Program-made: the position numbers and the translations under genes
Notes under the pieces: model-generated
Seen by the model: only the letters and a program-made list of their open reading frames with translations
Database searches by the model: none
Told to the model about the DNA's origin: nothing
In this document: piece by piece, positions 45,709-56,379 of the stretch
Position numbering within the stretch: the stretch's first letter is position 1
How the letters are laid out: each line of letters begins with the position of its first letter
Assembly: GCA_008729055.1 (NCBI GenBank)
Contig: SDUX01000008.1
Location: 248,001-312,000 of the forward strand
Direction of reading: 5' to 3'
DNA length: 64,000 nt
Source: Pyropia haitanensis
Lineage: Eukaryota; Rhodophyta; Bangiophyceae; Bangiales; Bangiaceae

Positions 45709-47825
45709 TCAGTACGCGGCGGCCGCGCCCGCCTTGCGCGGGTCCGACGCCGCGGCGAGCCCGCCGGCCGCGTGCGCCACAACGACGGCCTGCACCTGGG
45801 ACTTGCCGCCCGGCGCGAGCGCGTAGCCGCGGCCGCGGAGGCCCGCGCAGACCCCCCCCCCCCACGACGACGGCGGGAGCGCGCCAAACACCGGCACCGC
45901 CTCGACCGCACACGCGGTCGGCGGCGGCACGCCCGCGACGCCCTCCATGCTCACCACCGCCGGCGACCACGGGTGGTGCACCCGCGGCGCGGCAACGGCG
46001 GCCGCGACCGCCTCTCCGCCGGCAACGGCGCGCAGCAGCACCTGCGCGACGGCGGTGAGGATGCGCGGGCCGCCCGCGCCGCCGGCAACGGCAACGACCG
46101 CCCCGCCGGGGCGGGTCAGGATGGTCGGCGACATGGACGACAGCGGCCGCGCGCCCGGCGCGATGGCGTTGACGCCCGCCGGGCCGTCGCGGTCGCGGTC
46201 GCCGTCGCCGTCGCCGTCGGCCGGCAGCACAAAGTCGGCGAGCTGGTTGTTGAGGACGAGCCCCGCCGCCGCCGCGACGACGCCCGACCCAAAGTTCCCA
46301 TTCACCGACGAGGTGATGGCAACGGCGTGGCCGTCGGCGTCGACAACCGACACGTGCGTCGTGCCCGCGTCGGCGGGCGGCGACGCCGCCGCGCCCGCCA
46401 CGCGCGGCACGTACGCCGCGGCGGGCCGCGGCGCCGGGACGTCGAGCAGCGGCCGCACGCGTTCGACGGCGGCGGCGTCGAGGTACAGGCGGTCCACGTC
46501 GGCCGCCACCGACGGCGCAAACGCCGGGTCCCCCACCACCGACCGCCGCGCAAAGGCGTGCTGGCACGCCTCGACAAACGCCGCGTACCGGTCCGCCGTG
46601 CCGTTGCACGCCGCCGCGCTGGTGGCAACGGGCGGCAGGGGCGGCCCACCCCCCAGCAGGCGCAGCAGGAAGGACACGACCGCGCCGCCCGCCGACGGCG
46701 GCGGCGCGCCCCAGAGCGTCAGCGGGACGCCCGCCCACGGGCTGGCCGGCCCGGGCGTCCACGTTGCCGCCACCGGCTGCCGCCGTGCGACGGTGTAGGC
46801 GGCCAAGTCGGCGGTCGTCAGGCGGCCGCCCGCGGCGGCCACGGCCGCGGCGACCGCCCGGCCGACGCGGGTGTCGCCATAAAACGCGGCGGGCCCGTCC
46901 GCGGCAATGGCGCGGAGGGTGGCGGCGAGCGCGGGCTGCCGCAGCGTCTCCCCGGCACGCAACAGCCGCGGCCGGCCGCCGCCGCCGCCGCCGTCGCCAC
47001 CGCACCCGTCGCGGTCGCGGACGGTGTAGAGGGCGACGAGGTGGGGCCACCGGCCGAGGAAGCCCGTCTCGTTTTGTTGGGCGAGGCGGCGGGCGAGCTC
47101 GGCGGTCACGGGGGTGGCGTCGGCCATGGCCGCCGCCACCGACACGAGGCGGTGCCACGGCAGCCGCCCCGCGTCGGCGTGGAGGGCGGCGAGGCCGGCG
47201 AGCTCACCGGGCACGCCGACGGCGAGCCCCCCCACCGACGCCTCCTCCCGGCTGACGTTGGCGTACCGCGCCGCCGTCGCGGCGGCGGGCGCCACCTCCC
47301 GCGCGTCATAGTAGACCACACGGGGCGGCGCACCGCCGCCGCCACCGCCGCCGCCGCCGCCACCGCCGCCGCCACCGCTGGCGGCGGCCACCCCGCCCGC
47401 CGCCGCCGGCGGGGCGGCGGCGAGAAGAAACGCGCCGCCGCCCAGGCCCGACGCGTAAGGCGCGAGGACGCCCTGACACAGGACCGTCACGACCGCGGCG
47501 TCGGCGGCGGAGCCGCCCCAGTCACGGAGGACGGTCAGGCCCGCGGCGGAGCAGGCGGGCACGTCCGCGGCGACGGCGGCGGTGCCGCCGGCGGCGGCGT
47601 AGGGCGGGAACACGGCGGTGTGGGCGGCCGCCACCGCGCCGGGGAGGGGGGGGGGGGGGCGGCCGCCGCGGCGGCGCCAACGGGGGCGGCGGGGGTGGTG
47701 GCGGCCGCGGCGGCGGGCGCCGCCGCGGCGGGCGCTGCCGGGGCGGCGGCGGCGACGAGGAGGGTGCCAACGGCCACCACGGCGAGGCACACCCCACGGG
47801 CACGGCCCGCCCGTGGCAGCGCCAT
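45709..47825 (-). CDS. GGT: Gamma-glutamyltransferase (glutathione hydrolase)
   Basis: GGT cleaves glutathione and gamma-glutamyl conjugates, usually at the cell surface or in the vacuole. The start at 47825 gives MALPRAGRARGVCLAVVAVG, a signal-anchor-like hydrophobic N-terminus. The frame changes once in the C/G run near 47650. The family then reads clearly: VLRDWGGSAADAAVVTVLCQ, YASGLGGGAFLL, YYDAREVAPAAA, AVGVPGELAGLAALH. The autocatalytic site AGTTHVSVVDADGHAV (near 46350) carries the nucleophile Thr, and RPLSSMSPTIL plus GGAGGPRI complete the glutamate pocket. The protein is about 700 residues, slightly longer than usual because of poly-Gly. Confidence 0.94.
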
Positions 47826-50800
47826 GGTCCCAGGAAAGAGATGGACGGCCGGCTTTGGGGCGACCGCCGTGTCGACGTCAGCGGCACCGCCGGTCGCCTT
47901 GGTCGGCCGTCGACGGCCGCCAGTGTCGCGGAGCCGTCGAGAAGACCCAGCTGCCCGTTGTAGAGGGCGGTGTTGGAGCGGTGGGCGCGGCGCCGTCGAC
48001 GCCCGACCGCCGCGGCTTTAACGGCGACCCGCGGTGGGGTGGGCGCGGCGCCCGCCGCCGGGAACGGCAGCGGCGGCGGGGACGCCGCAGGGACGCCCGC
48101 GGGGGCCAGCGCGCGCGGCCGTGAGGTGGCATGGCGCCCAGCGCAGCCTCGCATCGGCATTGCTGCTTTGCCAGCATCGGCGCAAGGGAGATGGGGGGGG
48201 GGGGGGGTGCTTCACGCGGGCCAGGCGGCGCTGCCCGCGTCCTCGCATCGATGCGAGATGACCAGTCTGGGAAGGATATGATGAGACGCGGAGCAACGCA
48301 CGCCACGACAACTCAGCCGTTTTCAATAGTGAGGATGGTCTTCCGCGCCTATTGGCTCCCGACTTCCGACCAAGAATTGATGGGATGGTGTATCACATAC
48401 GTTTCAGCCGATTTGGCCCTCTGTGCAAGACCCCTCGGAGATCCTCTTTCCAAGACCGCGTGCGTCCCTTGCACGAGTGCGCGATCACCTCCACATGAGT
48501 AGTTTCCAGCCAAAGTGTGGTACCGCGGCCCCCTTGCAGTCCGCCACAGCAGCATGGGACGCGACGACGAGACTTTACGGCGGGCTTTCTTCACGACTGC
48601 TGCAGGACACGAACAAGTCGCGGGGCGTTCGATGCGGTTTGGCCACGCGTGCAGGCTCTGCCCGAAACATGTTGTTTACCAAAATGAGCGCGCTCAGACT
48701 TGTTGAGATTTTCTTTTCCTTTTTTTGCGGATCCCATCAATCTTCAGTGACCCAGCCAGAGATCGCCGCCCAAGCCTCGGGGCGCCTCACGCACACGACA
48801 GCCATGACCATGCGACGACGCATCCGCTGGTGGCCACGTCGGGGTGGTCACCGCGCCCCGCTGCCCGCGCGGCAGGCGTCCGCGCCCGCGCGGACTTTGG
48901 ATGCCATTCCCCTCCTTCTTGTCAGCGGCTGTCCGCCGCCGCGACTGCCGGCAGGGTAGAGGACCGGTGCGCCCGCCCTGGCGCCCTGACAGCCGCCCCG
49001 CCCCGTGCTTGCGTCCGCGCCCTCGGTCCTCCATCCCGCCCGCGCAGTTGTCCGTGCCGGGGAATGGGTAGTTGAACGCGCGTGCGTCGCGGTCGTGCCG
49101 TTTGCCGCGACGGGCACGCGTCTGTACGATGGCTCGGGGTCGGGCACAGACCCCCCCCCCCTTGCGTCCGCTTCCCGCCCAGCTCGCTCGTTTCCGACGC
49201 GCGCACCCCAAGCATTAGGCGTCGCGGTGTATTGTGGTGAGTTACCACACACGAGACAGCTTGCCCAGCTGACTTTGCAGAGGGAAGCGGCCCGGAAGGG
49301 GGAGGGGGGGGGCAGCGGGGGGACACGCCCCAAGCTATTGGGGGGGGGGGCAATGAGGACGACGGCACGACGCACGCGTGGGGTGGCCGCCGCTTCTACA
49401 GCGTAGGGGGGGGGGGAGTGGATGCCCACGCCGGCACTCGCGCTTGCACGGTGCCGCCGACCTGTGCGCGCGGCAGGGCGGGGGCGAGGCGCCGTCGGAG
49501 GCGGCGGCGACCCGGTGGCCAGCAAACGGCGGGCGCGGGGGGTGCGGGCGCTGCGGGGAAGACTGCCGTGGGGAGCAGCGGCGGTCCCCCCGCGATGCCA
49601 TCCCCGGCCTGCGCGTCCCCCCGCGTTGCGCCCTTCCCGAGCGGCAGTCCAGGGGTCTGGGGACGCCGCTCTCCCCTTCCCCTCCGAGTCCCCCCTTCCG
49701 GCGTGGCCCTCGCCGCGCGGCGCGCGGCGGCTGAGAGGCGGCGGGCAGGTGGGAGATGGGCCGCTCGCGCTACGATTTCCCCCTCCCCCCGCCCGCCCGC
49801 GCCGCCCTACACGTGCAGCGCACCATTGGCCCCCCACCGCCGCCGCCGCTGGTATCCCCCTTCACCGCGCCTCCTCGTCCCCGCCCGCGGCGGCCGAGCC
49901 GCTCCAGGCGGCGCCGTCTGCTCGCCACGCACGCCACGCACACCGTTTTTCCGCCGTATCCCTCGCGGGCGCGGCCCCCTCGCCCCCGCCTTCCCTCCTC
50001 CTGTCTTTGCACCCGCTCAGACCACATTAATTGACGGGACACTGAGGCTGCTGGCAAAGGGGAACATCGGGGGGGAGGGAGGGGGGGGGGCGGGCCACAA
50101 CCAGACGCCTACGTCGGCGGCAACGCCAGCGCTGGCTGCAGCAGCAGCCGACGCAGACGGCGGTGACGGTGTCTTCCCCTACAGCGGCAGCAGCGGCAGC
50201 CCGTTGCCGCCCGGCGACGGCTGCCATGGCGATTGCGCCGGCTGTCGCCGCTCGTTGGTCGCGGCGTTGGCGCCGCCTTGACTCGTCGTTGGCAGTGACA
50301 AAGGAGGAGCACGTGGGCGGGGGGGTTCCGAGAGGGACTAGCGCACCGGCCGACGCGATATCGACGGCAACAGCTGCGGCCGCAGCGGCAGCCGCCGCAG
50401 GGGCGTCAATGACAGTGGTGGCGACGGCCGCCGTGGTACCCAGCGGCACTGGCGGCGCTGGCTCGCCAGCGACAAACCGCACCCGGCTCGCCCTCCAACC
50501 CGCTACCAGTCGCCCCGTGACGAGGTCGGCTCGCGCCGGCGCACGGGACCTGTGGTTGGCCACCGTGACGGGGGAACGGGGGGCAGCGGCCGACTCGAGG
50601 CGGCGGCTGCAGCTGCGGCGCGAGTGGCGGCGTCGATGGGGGCGGCCGCGGTGACGGCGGCTGCTGACCAAGGTGGCGCACGAGCCAGCGCTGGCTTGCC
50701 GGTCGGGCACTGCCATGACACTCGGGGCCTCCTCTTCCCCCGGCATGCCGTCCATAGCGTCGCCGGCGTATGCCACCCCGCGCCGCTTGGCGGTTGTGAC

Positions 50801-52122
50801 AAGCAAAAGACGCCGGGGGGGGCAGCGCGCGACGGCGGCGTTGGCAAGAGCTGCAGCGGCAATGGTAGCAACAGCAGCAACGGCAACGGCCGGCGGCAGC
50901 GGTGGCAGACGTGGCGGCGTGGGACGGTGGTTGTCCTTTGTCGCGTGCCGCTACACCGCCCCCAGTCACTTTTTGCCTGGTTCCGTGGGCGGCGCCGGCG
51001 CCTGCATGCCCGTGCCACCAACGCCGGCGACGGGTATGGCAAAGACACGGGGCACCACGCGAGGCTGCCACGGCAGCGGCAGCGGCGCCCATGGCAGCGA
51101 CCATGGCGGCGGCTCGCGGCAGCGGCGGCACCGGTGGCGGCGTTCCACTCCCCTCCCCCCCCCCCACTCCTCATGGGAGCCGCGGCCGCCACGGCAGGGA
51201 GACGGCACGGGGCAGATGGAAACGGGCCAACGTTGGGACTACCTTAGGATACGTACGTGAGTGAGGCCAGGCGGTAGACGCGGCTGGCTGACGGTTGAGT
51301 GTGCTCTCAATGAGGCGCCACATGTCGAGCGGCACCGTCGCGTCGTAAGACGTGACGGCCTCGACGGGGAGGTATCCCAACCGGTGCGGCGCCGCCGCTC
51401 GGTCATTCGCCTACCATTGGATCATGATCGGCAGAAGCGCTCTGTGCCACAGACTCTGTGGTTGGCCATCGGCGGCGGCGGCGGCGGCGGCCGCCGCCAA
51501 CCCTGTGGCGCCGCGCAGGGTGCCCGCTGGCGGGCCGACTACACAACATGCGTCGCCGTCGGCCAAGCACCACCGCCTGGCGGCGGCGGCTATCCAAGCA
51601 GGCCGGCCACCTTCCCTCCCCGCGGGCGTCAGGGGCCGTCCTTGTCATTGCGCAACGCCGGAGCTGCCGTATCAGCCACCATCGCCAGCTCCGCCGCGCG
51701 TGACGCGGGGCAGCGGCGCTCTGCGCGCCGCTGCCCGTTCTTACGCCATCCTCGCCCGACCCGCGCGCGCCGGACGGCGCGCCCCCTTGCGCGTCCCCTC
51801 CCTGCGCAGTGGTGCTTCACGCGGGATCCATGACAAGCCGGTTGTTTTTTCTGTGAAGGGCTGGTTGAGGTTTGTCAAGGCCTGTAGATACACAGGCAAC
51901 GGAACCTTGTTCCCGTGACCCTTGAGGGTGTGTGTGAGGAGGGTTTCAGGGGGTTCCTTGGCATGACTCAACACGCCCTCTAAAGGGAGAAGACCCCTCC
52001 TCACCTGGCTGCTCGACGCGGGGGGGGCGGGAGGGGGGCGGCACCGCGAGAGGGAGTGGGGACGCCCTCCGCCACGGTAGCGGCCTGCGGCGGCGGGCCC
52101 GCCGCCGCGCCGGCCTCATGGA
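47826..52122. other. Long region without a recognisable gene
   Basis: 47826-48250 is the GGT upstream region. 48250-48760 is AT-richer. 49000-51260 is GC-rich with long open frames on both strands that are Ala/Arg/Thr-rich and domain-free. 51830-52010 is mixed. I find no homology and no clear gene, RNA or repeat. Confidence 0.4.
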
Positions 52123-53400
52123 GGGCACGGGCGCCCCCGCCGCGAGCCTGGAGAGTGGCGGGTGGGGGGAGGGCGGAACATCCCTCGGGGCCGTTGCCGG
52201 CGTAAGCAGGCACAGCCGGGGGGGCGCCGCGGCCGCCCGAGGCGACCCGAGTGCGAACGGACGCCGCCCGCCGCCGCAAAGACACGCCATGGGCGGCTGC
52301 CAAGCGGACGGGCGGCGAGGCCGACCGACTCACGGCTCGTTGTATGGCGTTTTGAGTTGAGGCGAGGGGGGGGGGGGGGGTGCGGTCCTGCGCCGGCCGC
52401 CAGCTGGCGGCCCCCGTGGGGGGGCGCCCGCTACCCGCCGCGAGGCCAGCGGCAATGGCCGTTGCTGTTGGGCGCGAACGGATCCGCAGGAAACGGCGGC
52501 TGTGGGGGGGGGGGGCGGGCGCTGGCCTTGCCGCCGGGCGTCGCCCTCTTCCCGCCCCACCCAGTCTGAAAGGGCACGCACCGCTGCGGAGCGAGCCGAT
52601 ACACGGGTGCTGGGGAAAGCCCGCCCCTGTCCCTCCCGCCCCCCCCCCCTCCCCCCCCCCCCCCCTTCCCCCCCAGGTTGAAAAGCGCCGTGCAGCTGGA
52701 GCAGCGTATATGTATTGTCGTTTCTCCCTCTACTCGTCCGCTTCGTCCAACCTCTTAGTCCGTATCGGGTGGCCATCCAGTGTGGGTCCGGCTTCCTGCG
52801 TTTAAGTCCCGGGCACGCCTCGGCATGGGGTGCGTCAGCCACCACCGTCTTTTCCGCGGCCGCCGCCCCTCCCCCCCCTCCCCAACCATGGCGCGCGTCG
52901 CCGCCACCGCTGTCGCCGCCGCCGCAGTCCTTGTGGCGGCCGGCGGTGCCCCCCACGGGGCGGCGGCGCAGGCGGCGGTGCCGTTTGTCGAGTGCCCCAC
53001 CGGCTCGAGCTTCCCCCTGACTACCGCCACCACTGAGTACACCTCCTCTGCGACGGGCTGGGGCCGCAAGGGCGACCTCATCAATGAGCAGGGTGAGTCG
53101 TTTGTGTATCGCGGGTGGGAGCCCGGCTTTCCGAACTTCGTCAGTGTGGCCGTGTCATGGGCGTCCCCCGTGACGGCTACCCACATCCTCGTCGCGCGGG
53201 ACCCGAACACGCCAACGAGTGGGACTGTCACCCTCACGGCGGGCGGCTCGACGTATGCAGTGCCCATGGCGGGGCAGGGCGGCTGGATCGCCACGGCGCT
53301 GCCGCCGGGCACGACGCTGCAGTCCTTTACGATTGCGCGGAGACACGAGGCGTCGAATGTGATGGAGGTCGCTGTCTGCGTTCGGGGCGGAGGTGGCACG
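52123..53400 (+). repeat. Segmental duplication, copy 1 (promoter plus first domain of the secreted gene)
   Basis: This block, from about 130 bp inside the left breakpoint to the end of the first protein domain, is nearly identical to about 56380-57650 with an offset of about 4.25 kb. Differences are single substitutions and homopolymer length changes. Confidence 0.9.
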
Positions 53401-53913
53401 GTGTCCACGCCGACACCGAAGGCGACACCGACGCCTAACGGCCCAATCGTGACGAACAGCGCACCGTTTGACGAGTGCCCCTCCGGCGCGAGCTTCCCCC
53501 TGACTTCCGCCACCACTACCTACACCTCCTCCGCGACGGGCTGGAACCGCAAGGACGACCTCATCAATGAGCAGGGTAAGACGTTTGTGTATCGCGGGTG
53601 GGAGCCCGGTTTTCCGGATTTCGTCAGTGTGGCCGTGTCATGGGCGTCCCCCGTGACGGCTACCCACATCCTCGTCGCGCGGGACCCGAACACGCCAACG
53701 AGTGGGACTGTCACCCTCACGGCGGGCGGCTCGACGTATGCAGTGCCCATGGCGGGGCAGGGCGGCTGGATCGCCACGGCGCTGCCGCCGGGCACGACGC
53801 TGCAGTCCTTTACGATTACGCGGAACAACGAGGCGTCGAATGTGATGGAGGTAGCTGTCTGCTTGCCGCGCAGTTCTGGCAGCGGCGGGGGCAGAGGTGG
53901 CAAGGGGATGTAA
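52888..53913 (+). CDS. Secreted protein with two beta-sandwich-like repeats; short paralogue
   Basis: The ATG at 52888 starts MARVAATAVAAAAVLVAAGG, a clear signal peptide ending near AAAQA. Two tandem repeats of about 140 residues follow, each beginning VPFVEC or APFDEC and containing TSSATGW, DLINEQG, FVYRGWEPGFP, VSVAVSWASPV, HILVARDPNTPTSGTVTLTA and ASNVMEVAVC. A Thr/Pro linker separates them. The repeats are paired with one conserved Cys at each end, suggesting a disulfide, and look like a galactose-binding-type jelly roll, though I cannot assign a family. The protein stops after the second repeat (341 residues) and lacks the large C-terminal domain of its neighbour at 57145. Extracellular or cell-wall location is inferred. 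Confidence 0.8.
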   Translation: MARVAATAVAAAAVLVAAGGAPHGAAAQAAVPFVECPTGSSFPLTTATTEYTSSATGWGRKGDLINEQGESFVYRGWEPGFPNFVSVAVSWASPVTATHILVARDPNTPTSGTVTLTAGGSTYAVPMAGQGGWIATALPPGTTLQSFTIARRHEASNVMEVAVCVRGGGGTVSTPTPKATPTPNGPIVTNSAPFDECPSGASFPLTSATTTYTSSATGWNRKDDLINEQGKTFVYRGWEPGFPDFVSVAVSWASPVTATHILVARDPNTPTSGTVTLTAGGSTYAVPMAGQGGWIATALPPGTTLQSFTITRNNEASNVMEVAVCLPRSSGSGGGRGGKGM

Positions 53914-54167
53914 CAGTGCCGCAGTTCGCTACTGCATGGTCGCTCACTTCTGATGTTGTTTACAACTTATGATTCTGTTTACTCATGATTCTGTCTTTTT
54001 GTTGATGCGGCTTTCAAGATGCGTTGAGCTGTGGCTGCGTCTTGCCGCGACCTCAGCGACACGTCCTAATGCTGACTGTGTCAATGGCTTTCGACTAAGT
54101 CTGACTATGAGCACTCTCAACGCACCAGAGAAACACCGAGTGTGCGAGAACCCCTTTGTGTCACAAG
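53914..54167. other. 3' flank of the short secreted gene
   Basis: AT-richer sequence up to the left end of a TIR element; no gene is seen. Confidence 0.5.
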
Positions 54168-54302
54168 AGAGAGTTTTTACAACACGTCCGTGAGATTGTT
54201 TGTGACAACGTGGCACCAAATTCTTGACAAAAAGGGGGCCACTACATCCAAAACATTCTCACAGAGATATCACGTGGGATAAGGCCCGTTCGCAGACCTG
54301 TA

Positions 54303-54500
54303 CAGTCTTTCTCCATTGTTGGGCACCCTTTTCGTCGACCGTAAGCCCGCCGACCGCAGCACGTTTTCGCCTTCTCATTGGTCGGTGAAGACGATCGAAT
54401 GCTGACACATGCGATAATCGTATCGATAACGTCGGTCGATCTACATTGGGTACTAGACACCGTGCTTAAGAAAGGATGTCACAGCAATGGAGAAAGACTG
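54303..54500. mobile_element. 198-bp MITE sharing TIRs with the pogo-type transposon
   Basis: The left end is CAGTCTTTCTCCATTGTTG and the right end is the inverted CAGTCTTTCTCCATTGCTG. TA flanks both sides (54301-54302 and 54501-54502). The 15-bp core is identical to the right TIR of the 37290-40756 element and differs at one position from its left TIR, so this MITE could be mobilised by that transposase. It has no coding capacity. Confidence 0.92.
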
Positions 54501-54595
54501 TATCGTTCCCGTACCAGTACCGGTAACGTGGATGCGATTGGGCCAGCGTTTTGGTACGATACAAACGAGACGGACATACTAATCGGGCGCGGTAG

Positions 54596-54970
54596 GTGAC
54601 GTCACAATGTATCGCCGCAATTAGGGGCCGTGAGGCGGATTCTGCACCCACCATTCTGGCATATTTACGACGCGTGCCCATGGATCTCACCAACGAGTCT
54701 TGCCTCGCTCAGGCCAGCAGCCTGATAGACACACCGTGCGCCAAGATGGAGAAGGTCACGGTCAAGGTGCTCCGGGAGAGCCTTCGGGTTCGTGGGCTGT
54801 CCACTCACGGTCTGGAGGAGGGTGTGTGGAACAGCGCGCGACGGTGGCGACGAGCGGGGGGCACATGGAGGTGGGCGGGTGATCACCAATCGTACCAACG
54901 CATTGCACTGAGTTTAAAGGAACCCAACATAGTTAGCGGAGTTGCGTGTACCGGCGCACGGCATTGGTAA
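54596..54970 (+). CDS. Short open frame with a SAP-like motif inside the TIR element
   Basis: The 124-codon frame contains MEKVTVKVLRESLRVRGLST HGLEE, which fits the start of a SAP DNA-binding helix-extended loop-helix motif (leucines and the GLSxxG turn). After this the frame becomes Trp/Arg-rich and loses similarity, so it may be a decayed or spliced remnant. It lies just after the nested MITE. It could also be chance. Confidence 0.3.
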   Translation: MTSQCIAAIRGREADSAPTILAYLRRVPMDLTNESCLAQASSLIDTPCAKMEKVTVKVLRESLRVRGLSTHGLEEGVWNSARRWRRAGGTWRWAGDHQSYQRIALSLKEPNIVSGVACTGARHW

Positions 54971-54973
54971 AGA

Positions 54974-55036
54974 GCTTTCGCAGCATGTAACGCGATACAG
55001 TACCGCATCATACTAACGGTACGTGTCTGCGAAAGC
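54974..55036. repeat. Small hairpin in the TIR element
   Basis: GCTTTCGCAG at 54974-54983 is perfectly inverted at 55027-55036, enclosing 43 bp. It may be an internal structural feature or the remnant of another small insertion. Confidence 0.55.
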
Positions 55037-55835
55037 CCCTGAGTCTGTGACAAGAACGGGTTGAGTTGTCACGGACCGAGAGTATTTGTAAGATATCTCG
55101 CGCTGCCCTGAGTTGCACACATGTCGCCTGAGAGGGCATTTGTTGTACACTTACTCTGTGGGCTGTGCTGCCGCCACGGGCCAGCCACTCTTGGCGCTGT
55201 CCCGCGATCTCCTGCGCCGGTCCATGCCAGCACCTTTCTGTTCTCCACGCAGCGCTTACCCTACGCGCCTAGGATTTGAGTCCCTCTCCCCTGCCGTCGC
55301 GCTGTCACGGGCCCGCGCACGTTTTGCCCCAGCGAAACAGAGACAACGCCTCCGACGAAGAGAACGAAACGAGTTGACGTTAAAGCGTGCAGCGGTCACT
55401 CGTCGAGAACGGGCCAAAGAGAGCACGACTTCCCTATGGGCTCGTCTGCAGGCCTCGACCAGAGGGGACATGTCGACCAAGGCCAAATCCATCGCATGAC
55501 CAGCAAGAAGCGCCACCCTCAGGCGGCGCCGTCGAGCGCGCCAGAAGCGCAGAGTGTGAGTGCGGATGGCGACCATCGTTGTCGCCGCCGGCGCTGTGCA
55601 CAGAGGAAGCGGGATTACTGGCGCGGACCGTGTGGTCATGAGGGGTTGGGCCGACGGGGGCCCAGCACGCGGAGAAATTATAGGCAATCCTCGTTCCAAG
55701 GAGTTCTCACAGAGAGATCTCACGGTCGCATGGTACCAACCAGCGTGACGCTTGGTTCGCTCGCCGTGGCTGACAACCCATTACATCTGAATCGTTCTCA
55801 CAAACGATCTCACGAACGCGCAGTAAAAACTCTCT

Positions 55836-56379
55836 AAAGACAGGAGCATGCGCGATGTTGAAATAGGCTTGACGCCGACTTCACGCTAACGTGTAACTTT
55901 GTTCAGGTGTGGTCGTTGCTTACAGTACATGAAACCATTCCAATGAATTGTCTATTCGAGCTGCAGGATCTCAACCTTTTCAGGCAGACTGGCCCAGAGA
56001 GGTGGCCCCTTGTGCGGTCAATGCCTCGCCGCAGTCGCGACACACGCCATTACTTGTTCCAGCCTGGCTGAAACTAGCCGTAGTTTCATAACTTCTGTTG
56101 GAGTCTCACAGATGTCGTCGATCCATCCAATCAGAGAGCGTCTAGCAGCGTCGGTCTCGCGCCTTGCGCGATGTCCCAAGACTGTTCAGTGGGACGCGAG
56201 ACGAATGCCCATCGAGCGCTGTGATTACTCCTGGCCCGGCCCCTTCGAGAGTCCCATCCAAAGCGCGCCTTCGATTGGCTCTTAGATGGGCTGGAAACGC
56301 CCATCGAAACGCGCCTTTGATGGGCCAATGGGGCTGGATGGGGTTGGCTGGGAACTCGATGGGGTTTAGGTGGGAACTG
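55836..56379. other. Intergenic stretch before duplication copy 2
   Basis: No gene is seen. 56284-56310 contains an inverted GATGGGC/GCCCATC pair, and GATGGGG-like words recur to 56365. Confidence 0.5.

Larger units (their letters stand above)
54168..55835. mobile_element. 1.67-kb non-autonomous DNA element with about 37-bp terminal inverted repeats
   Basis: The left end begins AGAGAGTTTTTAC at 54168 and continues CGTGAGAT.GTTTGTGA. The right end, read on the minus strand from 55835, begins AGAGAGTTTTTAC and continues CGTGAGATCGTTTGTGA. About 32 of 37 positions agree. A sub-terminal TTCTCACAGAGA motif occurs near both ends. No transposase is recognisable and I do not see a clear target duplication. 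A 198-bp pogo-type MITE is nested inside. The interior is AT-richer than the flanking genes. Confidence 0.75.

Noticed and set aside
45496..48021. 841-codon plus-strand frame opposite GGT
   Set aside because: Composition-driven antisense of the GGT gene; no domain.
50027..51260. Overlapping frames on both strands of 190-260 codons
   Set aside because: Ala/Arg/Thr-rich, no domain, no agreement on strand.
55256..55330. tRNA-like GGATTTGAGTCC on the plus strand (an ERDSNPRR-type peptide on the minus strand)
   Set aside because: No acceptor or anticodon stems can be formed around it, and the B-box match needs an extra base.
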